Part shown: in pieces, positions 58,601-64,000 of the stretch
Numbering within the stretch: the first letter of the stretch is position 1
Layout of the letters: every line of letters begins with the position of its first letter
Origin: Bugula neritina
Lineage: Eukaryota; Bryozoa; Gymnolaemata; Cheilostomatida; Bugulidae
DNA length: 64,000 nt
Direction of reading: 5' to 3'
Assembly (NCBI GenBank): GCA_964035545.1
Contig: OZ037767.1
Span: 26,397,628-26,461,627, forward strand
Program-made: the position numbers and the translations under genes
The notes under the pieces: generated by a model
What the model was told of the DNA's origin: nothing
The model's input: only the letters and a program-made list of their open reading frames with translations
Databases searched by the model: none

Positions 58601-61600
58601 ATTAAAGCTTCGCCAAAAAGTGAAATTTTACCATCCGAGTCTAAAATGGAGATTATAAAATCTCCACCAGTTAAACAAGAAGCAGCTGACAGTTATGAAA
58701 TTCCCACTACCACCTTGAACTATAAGAAAGTTGGCGGTGGCTCCGACACCAAAGTTAAAGGTATTATCCATCGTGTCTGCTTGAATAGATGGTAAATTTT
58801 TTAGAATATGATTTAACGTTTTGGTTAATGTTTTTATATTTTATAAAATGTAGCCCAAAAGACTATAAAGCCTGAAGTTGCTAGACATATAGATGAGGTC
58901 ATAGAGGCTGTGGTGCGGGGCGAGTTTACAGCGAGAAGCTGGTCTCCACCCTCGCCCACGTCGCCCCCTGTGACAGCTAAGGCTAGGAAAAGGCAGATGA
59001 CCTCATCTTCATCTGACTCGATGGTTGGAGGGAAGAGATCTGCCCCCGCCACTCCGCAGAGTACCCAGGACCTAAGGAGTCCGCCACTATCCGCGTCTGC
59101 TGCTGAGCCTCCTTTTCACCCCTTTCACATGTCTGCTTCAGGTAACTGATTTGTGACTTGAGTTCTACTTGAATCTAAATTCTGCTGCATTTCATAAAAA
59201 TTGAGTCCTCACCTTACCTACATCATTGAACTTAATAGTCTGTGCCTTGTGCACATTTCCTTTACGTGAAGGAGCAGGATTTAATTTCTCTTTGGCGTTT
59301 TGTAGATGCCCCGTCAGATAGTTCAACAATGTCCTCACAACTTCACTCCCCTCCCCTCCCTGCTTTCTCCTCATCTTCTCAAATGTCCATCACTTCAACT
59401 ACTGTGACTGGCAATGCACCAGGTAGTCCGAATGTGCCCACTACGTTCATTGTCTCCTCTCCAGTACACCCTAGCTCCGGACCCAGTGGTGCCGCACCCG
59501 GTGAACCCCTTCTCCCTGCTTCTGTTACGGATATCAATCAGCATGAGTTGTATGCTTCTAAGCCAAAAGGTATCGAATTTAACTCATGTTAGCATACTGT
59601 AGCAACTCTTGCTGTTTCACTAATTTACTTCATGTTTATTCTGAGGTATCAGACAATCTGTGTGACTAATACTTTTAATTATCACTCAATAGTATAATAT
59701 GTAAATAATAAACTAATAAGTATATGGCTTATAACTATGCTACTTTCTCAAAGTAACTAAACTCGGAAAGTTTTAAAATAACTTAAAACTTATGTGAACA
59801 AAGAAATCAGGAATGCTGGAATAATTAAGTAATGAAAGAATAAAATGTAAAGATATATTTTATTGAAAGTGATTATTATTCATAAAACTTTCCTATACAA
59901 CTATTTTAATTTGAAGAACTGCATTGTTGGACATAATGGAAATACTTAGTCAAATATTACAAATTTATTTTATTTTTTATTGAATAATTTAAATTTATAT
60001 AATATTCTAAATAACTGTTAAGTTGGCACAAACCCTAAATACAACATTCTATGGTTGAGATATAATCACGTCTTGGTAATACTATTTTATATTCGTAGTA
60101 ACTGTAGCACCAAACAACAGTGTGCCAGTTATAGTGGACACGATAACTAGCAGTAGTTGTGGAAAGCATCTCACTCAACAATCAGTTACGCCATTGCGCA
60201 GTGACAATAAGACTAACTACACGCATCAGCAACAGAGGAAGGAGTTGCACGAGCCTCCAGGTCATCAGTCTATGTCGATACATGCACAGGTGAATATAGC
60301 TCTTTCCCAGCTGGTATTGTGGGTAGCTGGTAGTTTGCTACTAGTTTGTGTATTACTGCGTAGTGTCAAGATTGAATTTTATTTGCTTTAACATTTTTTT
60401 TATGAAATTGAATATTTCTGAGGCCTTTTCAACTTTAAGTATTTATATTCTAACTTTTCATTAGTAGATTCAACTGAATCGGATAATTCAGAAGTTTTTA
60501 GTTTAACAATTTACACAGATTAGATGATTTGCATGAGCTGAAATATTTTGGTAGTTGTGGTTTCATTTCAAGACTAGAAAGTAACGATATACACCACATG
60601 TTAGTCTACTAATAACTGATTCTCACCTTGTTGGTAAATATTTATTCAAACTTTGTGTGTATTTGTGTAGAGCTCCACCAGAGATTCTACAGATCTACAC
60701 AGTTCCGCTAGCAACCAATCTGTGCGAGTTCCGTTCACCATGCAGCAGCAGTCCGGTTATGTGTCGACTAGTAACACCAGCTTACCCTCCCCGCACCAGT
60801 CTAATAGCTTAACATCAGGTTCTGGAGCTAACGGCAGCAGTAGCAGCGGCCAACTAAGTGGCAGGCCTCAAGTCGATGGGGCTGGCAAGTCTTGGGATCA
60901 AGCTGTAGACACACATATTCAGAAATCTTTGATAAAAGTAAGTAAAAAGAGATAAAAAGCAACATTTTCTTACTTAGTCTAAACACTAGTTGTTTTTGGA
61001 ATTATCTACTCTTTAGAACAGAAGCCCGTAACTCCAAACTAATGTTTTTACCAAAGCGTATTTAAAATGTGTGCTAATCTAAACTAGAATGCCCAAAGAG
61101 TTACAAGCCTTGTATAATGTAAACAGTTTGATATAGCAGCTGTGTTGTGAGTGCTCAATCACGAAATACCTATTTCTGGGTATAATGTGAGAGCATTATA
61201 ACTCAACTGTGTGACTGTTAGCTGTGGAGGTGTGGGTGTGGCGATTATTACTATAATAGCATACGAATCACTGGTGCCATGTTGAAGCTCACTTACACTC
61301 CTGTGTTATTAAATTCAGTGTGGGCAATATCATTACTACCTTTGGGTTACTGTTCTTGTTTTGTAGAAAGACTATGCAACACCGCATTCTGAAATGATGG
61401 TTATGGGTCCTCACGGTAAGATGCCATTAAAATTGATTAATAAGTTCTGATATTTTGGTGGTTCTAATAATTTTCTAGTATTACTTAATTGACCTTTAAT
61501 CTGATACATCTTTATGCTCATTGAAGGTATAAGAATGGCCATGAATGCTCCACGGCAGCAGCGTAGTCCAGGTGCTGCCGGAGCCAGATCCATGCAGCAA

Positions 61601-63801
61601 GCTTTGGTGAGTGTGCATCACTAGATTAGGCTAATTACTGTGGCATGTATCAGGAGTAGTCTCTTCATGGATTAGCAACGTAAATATATTTGAATGATTA
61701 CCACGTACTACAATATGGTCATTTTCCGCACATTCTAGCACTCTCCTGGAGGTATCAGTTCGACATCGTCTGGTCATCTCACAATGCCACATCCAATAAC
61801 GCCGACAGACATGATGTTTCCTGCCTTCCACCACGCTGCCGGAGGGGACCACATGGCCCGAGGGTCAACCGGTCACTACCCTGGGTATGGCGCTACTCCG
61901 TGGGGCCAACCGCACGGTGAGATGTCCAGATACATGATGCATCCACAGCACCTGATGCAGTACCAGATGCACCTGGCACACCAGCAAGCAGTGGCAGCAG
62001 CGGCAGCGCAGCAGGTAAAACTCTTCTTGCATCGCGTGGAATAGTTTAATCTGTTTCTATCACATGGTAATCTCCGCAGTATTGCTGGTTGTCTTGTTAG
62101 ATCTTTCTTATATTAAGTAATATTAGTTATTCAGCTGTCTATCTATGTTATAGCTGGTTGTTGTGTTGTTGTTGCTAAACAGTGTGTTTACAGTCAAAAT
62201 AGATGCTATCAATAAATTGACATGCTTAGAAAATAGTTTAATATCAATATAGTTGTTTAAAAAATTAATACTGCAGCATTTTACTTGTTATTTTTGTGGT
62301 GTGTTGATAGAGCCCCTTGAATAGCCCCCTGCCCCCTCACGCCATGCCAATGATGCAGCCACACCTTCAGCCACTCCCACACCAAGCAGATGACCGAAAA
62401 CCTAGCGCTCAGCAAAACCCTCTCACTTCTGTACCTCCACAGTCACAAGAGCTTTCTGCCAGCTACACTTCACATGAAGAGCAACTGAGAAGGACAATGA
62501 GTCGGTGCCCTGTAGTGTGGCAAGGTACTTAGTCTATTTACTCTGTATCATATCTCTACTTGCGTCTACTATGTATCACATCTCTACTCTGTATCACATC
62601 TCTACTCTGTATCACATCTCTACTCTGTATCATATCTCTACTTACATCTACTCTGTATCATACAGGCACGCTAGCCCTAAAGACAGACACAGCAGGTGTA
62701 GAAATGTTTTACCTGTGCGGTAATCAGGCTCTACCTGACCTAGCTCTACCTGCAGAGGAAGGTGGCCTCTGTCTGCTCAAAATATCGCAGAGAATGAAAT
62801 TGGAGAAACCTCAGTTGGAAGGATTAGATTGGAAAATTAAAGTGAGTCACCTTGCTGGTATACTTGAACTTGGGGTGATTCTTGTTTTTCAGCAAAAATA
62901 TCATTCTGCTGTTGCATAATGGATGCATTTTTAACCTAGTGTAGTGGTTAGTTTTGGAACAGAATATTTGTATTGCCATGTTTGACTGTTTTTATCATTA
63001 TTAATTGATACACTTTTAGAAAACTTTCATGCAATAACTTAAAATTTCAACATAAAATTAAGTATTTGGGCTCGTGGTCTATATTCTTGCATAACAAATT
63101 TTCGGCATCATTAAATTTTTATTTTCATTACTTTAAACCGTTTTTAGTTTAGTTTTTCTAAGAAAGAAAACAGCTCATTATTTCAAGAAAAATATTTTCA
63201 GAAAACTGTTAAAACATTGTGCTGATATTTTCACTGCGTCAGAGGAAAAAGTTGTATTCGTTTTACTATGCATGTCATATCGCATTATGAATTCGCTGTT
63301 TTGAAAGCTCAGCTTTTCGATAATAATTTGGCTATCTAGCTGACTAGATTGTCCCAGTGTGACCTTCTAACTATTACCTGGTTATTTACAGATGAAAGAC
63401 GATTTCTGTCTACTGCTAGCGCTGCCATCAGCTGACAGCAAGCTTATGGATACTCACCAAACTAGCTGCTTACAGACCGGTTTCATAGACTATCTGAGTG
63501 AGAAGGGAGCAGCTGGCATTATCAATGTGCCCAAACCTGGTGAACATGAGGTAGGCCTGCCGATTCTTTAATCAGCTAGTTGAGAATGTATGCTTGTTTT
63601 AATAGCATGCGGTTTTGTGTGCGAAAATTTTGTACTATTTTTATATACGTGTGTTTGAATTTATATTTTTAGCCTTCCTACGTTGTCCACGTCTTCCATC
63701 CGTGTGAATTCTCTATGCAGAAAATCGACGAATTAAAACCGGACCTCAGTCAAATGGCCAGGGAGGTGGCCCATCTGGTCATCATTATAGCTACTGTTTG
63801 A
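38205..63801 (+). CDS. SPEN: Split ends / SPEN family transcriptional regulator (4 RRM + SPOC), complete
   Basis: SPEN proteins are nuclear RNA-binding corepressor scaffolds: the RRMs bind RNA, and the SPOC domain recruits SMRT/NCoR-HDAC and phosphorylated RNA polymerase II. Forty exons sum to 8,820 nt (2,939 residues plus stop) with every phase closing. RRM1 is about 6-83, RRM2 187-260, RRM3 292-367, RRM4 372-445, followed by low-complexity Ser/Arg/Lys/Glu/Pro regions and SPOC at about 2785-2939. The start (MVRESRYIKVGQIP) matches the human MVRETRHLWVGNLP start. An in-frame TGA lies six codons upstream, which fixes the ATG. The last residues (HLVIIIATV, stop) match the family C-terminus. The protein is shorter than human SPEN (about 3,660) and fly spen (about 5,500). 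Confidence 0.96.
40352..40771 (+). promoter_or_regulatory. Same-orientation cluster of 11 GGATTA motifs
   Basis: GGATTA occurs at about 40352, 40376, 40394, 40412, 40437, 40457, 40487, 40506, 40689, 40716 and 40766, always on the plus strand. Its complement TAATCC is the core site of K50 homeodomains (Otx, Pitx, Goosecoid, Bicoid). Three copies sit in an 18-bp tandem unit (TATGGATTAYATCTATCC), but the others have different flanks and spacings of 19-183 bases. It may be a homotypic enhancer in a first-kilobase intron or a decayed tandem repeat. Confidence 0.35.
41820..42060. repeat. AGT (GTA) trinucleotide microsatellite in SPEN intron 2
   Basis: Interrupted AGT/AAT triplets running about 240 bases, more perfect between 41,860 and 42,050. 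Confidence 0.9.
43450..43700. repeat. ACT/ACC trinucleotide microsatellite in SPEN intron 3
   Basis: ACT, ACC and GCT triplets ending about 45 bases before the acceptor of exon 4 (exon start 43747). The strand sense is opposite to the array in intron 2. Confidence 0.9.
46806..51646 (+). other. SPEN: SPEN exons 10-20: Arg/Gly/Ser-rich and conserved central segments
   Basis: Exons: 46806-47011, 47148-47292, 47406-47566, 47697-47884, 48692-48853, 49237-49460, 49686-49774, 49907-50101, 50315-50492, 50703-51042, 51317-51646. Exons 10-13 are Arg/Gly/Ser rich (GRSISRSP-like SR repeats). Exon 13 ends in LDDLQRKRNELLSQLK, a short coiled segment. Exon 15 begins VDIKETTIDSRLSIREQFEN. Exon 18 holds the acidic run DTNDDDLDDGEG and RPSIDLSKYKIVRK. 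Exon 19 holds TSIFDQDCERL, which corresponds to the human SIFEQDSKRL motif, and a 51-bp coding duplication (SAPTLSTPLL repeated). Confidence 0.88.
47885..48691 (+). other. SPEN intron 13
   Basis: About 800 bases, AT-rich, with no repeat array or gene that I can support. Confidence 0.5.
52666..52775 (+). repeat. Coding 18-bp repeat in SPEN exon 21
   Basis: Five to six copies of a unit encoding RQKEIE, ending in RQKELN and RQRELE. It lengthens the charged helix. Silent differences between units (GAACGT, GAGCGT, GAACGA) show they are not all recent copies. Confidence 0.9.
54077..54090. repeat. Poly-C tract of 14 bases just inside SPEN intron 23
   Basis: A run of 14 C begins eight bases after the donor of exon 23 (exon end 54068). 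It lies on the transcribed sense strand directly beside the 5' splice site. The length is likely to vary between individuals or be affected by sequencing error. Confidence 0.9.
55340..55490 (+). repeat. Coding 18-bp repeat in SPEN exon 25 (ASPPAP)
   Basis: About eight tandem copies of an 18-bp unit (GCATCTCCACCAGCACC-type) encoding ASPPAP, giving a flexible Pro-rich linker. Frames on both strands stay open through it, which explains the spurious opposite-strand Gly-Asp-Ala-rich frame here. Confidence 0.92.
55574..56712. mobile_element. hAT-type non-autonomous transposon (1,139 bp) in SPEN intron 25
   Basis: The element begins CAGGGTTGGGGT and ends ACCCCAACCCTG, perfect 12-bp terminal inverted repeats with the CAG/CTG ends of hAT elements. 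It is flanked on both sides by GTATTTGG (55566-55573 and 56713-56720), a perfect 8-bp target duplication, the hAT hallmark. Both subterminal regions (about 55,590-55,735 and 56,540-56,705) carry many TAATTACAATTAC-type repeats, likely transposase-binding sites. There is no transposase frame, so it is a MITE-like deletion derivative. It inserted only 26 bases beyond the exon-25 donor without breaking the splice site. Inside it lies a separate fold-back element. Confidence 0.9.
55828..56448. mobile_element. Nested fold-back (long inverted repeat) element inside the hAT element
   Basis: The left arm starts GTCATTCCATACCA. The right arm, read on the minus strand, starts GTCATTCCATGCCA. The arms stay alignable for over 200 bases: both contain GTCTCAGATTTTG, a TTTACAC-AAAT-GACCTACACAT block, CTGACACAAA, and AAATTTGTGATTT. 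A short loop of roughly 150 bases lies between them. No coding capacity. I could not settle a target-site duplication, so it may be a nested MITE or an internal part of the host element. Confidence 0.75.
57948..58217 (+). repeat. 12-bp minisatellite, about 23 copies, right after the SPEN exon-28 donor
   Basis: Units are TACAATACTGCT with TGC/TAC and GCT/GCA variants. The array begins 14 bases after the donor GAG|GTGTGTGC (exon end 57933). In the SPEN frame it reads YNTA/CNTA repeats without a stop until TGA at 58,225. All three plus frames, and at least one minus frame, are open because the unit lacks stops, so the opposite-strand frames are artefacts. Confidence 0.93.
58317..58333. repeat. 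G-rich tract in SPEN intron 28
   Basis: GGGAGGGGGTGGGGGGG in the sense strand, able to form a G-quadruplex in DNA or pre-mRNA. It lies about 100 bases beyond the 12-bp minisatellite. Confidence 0.8.
59570..60098 (+). other. SPEN intron 31
   Basis: About 530 AT-rich bases with no recognisable gene or repeat array. Confidence 0.5.
62532..62663 (+). repeat. 18-bp minisatellite abutting the SPEN exon-38 acceptor
   Basis: Copies of CTCTACTCTGTATCACAT and near variants fill almost all of the short intron 37. The last partial unit (CTCTGTATCATACAG) supplies the 3' splice site of the SPOC exon at 62666. The pyrimidine-rich unit means each copy resembles a polypyrimidine tract. Confidence 0.9.
62842..63391 (+). 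other. SPEN intron 38
   Basis: About 550 AT-rich bases within the SPOC-coding part. No gene or clear repeat is seen. Confidence 0.5.
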
Positions 63802-64000
63802 TATCACATTTCTCCTTCATCACTCAACTTCTATCAGTATTTGGACAGCTCCAATGCTTAGGCTCAGTCTAAGTCATTGAATCGAAGAAAGCAAAGTGAT
63901 TGTATTACACATACCTGAGGAGTATTTTATATGCACTATACTTTCAGGTTTCTGAAAGCAGAATTTCACGAGTTCTTAGCCGACCTAAATTGTAAATTAC
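63802..64000 (+). other. Start of SPEN 3' untranslated region
   Basis: No AATAAA is visible before the window ends, so the polyadenylation site should lie further right. No new gene is seen. Confidence 0.6.

Larger units (their letters stand above)
52039..59569 (+). other. SPEN: SPEN exons 21-31: charged and low-complexity middle region
   Basis: Exons: 52039-53098, 53298-53619, 53801-54068, 54493-54708, 55254-55547, 56801-57118, 57231-57290, 57673-57933, 58535-58760, 58854-59141, 59306-59569. Exon 21 (1,060 nt, the largest) is Lys/Glu/Arg rich with a predicted long single helix and six RQKEIE-type repeats. Exon 22 includes NWMLEYAPFFESMYDKVKRK. Exons 23-24 are basic with acidic Ser-Asp clusters (DSDDSDSDSEEVEE). 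Exon 25 carries eight ASPPAP repeats and exon 26 a poly-Ser tract. Exon 28 (ending LRSYTAEE) and exon 30 (VARHIDEVIEAVVRGEF) look like conserved short helical motifs. Mostly disordered; homology is weak but phases are continuous. Confidence 0.85.
60099..63801 (+). other. SPEN: SPEN exons 32-40: Gln/His/Met-rich segment and SPOC domain
   Basis: Exons: 60099-60289, 60671-60937, 61367-61415, 61527-61606, 61739-62014, 62311-62524, 62666-62841, 63392-63550, 63673-63801. Exons 33-37 are rich in Ser, Gln, His, Pro and Met (for example MHPQHLMQYQMHLAHQQ). SPOC starts in exon 37 (RCPVVWQG, human PIVWQG) and continues with TLALKTDTAGVEMFYLCG, KISQRMKLEKPQLEGL, DFCLLLALPSA, GAAGIINVP and the last exon YVVHVFHPCEFSM. 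The basic patch reads QRMKLE where human has QRMRLE, a conservative change at a ligand-binding surface. Stop at 63,801. Confidence 0.94.

Overview
The window is animal nuclear DNA, AT-rich, with many GT-AG introns of a few hundred bases and abundant micro- and minisatellites. No gene is bacterial or organellar. The protein set (full-length intersectin with a DH-PH-C2 tail, split-ends/SPEN with RRM and SPOC domains, peroxisomal-type acyl-CoA thioesterases, rhodopsin-like GPCRs) indicates a metazoan, most likely an invertebrate. I cannot name the phylum from sequence alone.

Layout. Positions 1-18,832, minus strand: an intersectin (ITSN) orthologue of about 35 coding exons. Its start codon is at 18,832 and its C2 domain runs off the left edge. 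All exon junctions I assigned keep frame (5,245 coding nt up to the first C2 exon). Positions 21,476-25,307, minus strand: two tandem three-exon ACOT8-like type-II acyl-CoA thioesterase genes with identical intron phases. Positions 28,448-34,985, minus strand: three tandem intronless class A GPCR genes, each exactly 318 codons, with recognisably duplicated flanking DNA. Positions 38,205-63,801, plus strand: a complete SPEN (split ends) gene of 40 coding exons that sum to 8,820 nt, giving a 2,939-residue protein with four RRMs near the N-terminus and a C-terminal SPOC domain.

The genes do not form an operon or a shared pathway: ITSN acts in endocytosis and Rho-GTPase signalling, ACOT8-like enzymes in acyl-CoA hydrolysis, the GPCRs in ligand sensing, and SPEN in transcriptional repression and RNA-linked silencing. 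The most unusual content is in the introns. A 21-bp minisatellite directly duplicates a 5' splice donor inside the ITSN PH domain, with an open reading frame through it. Two in-phase, homologous versions of the first C2 exon look like mutually exclusive exons. A 12-bp in-frame repeat starts 14 bases past a SPEN donor. There are two hAT-type MITEs with 8-bp target duplications, one carrying a nested fold-back element. A same-orientation cluster of GGATTA motifs lies in SPEN intron 2. I found no CRISPR, tRNA, rRNA or prokaryote-type system.
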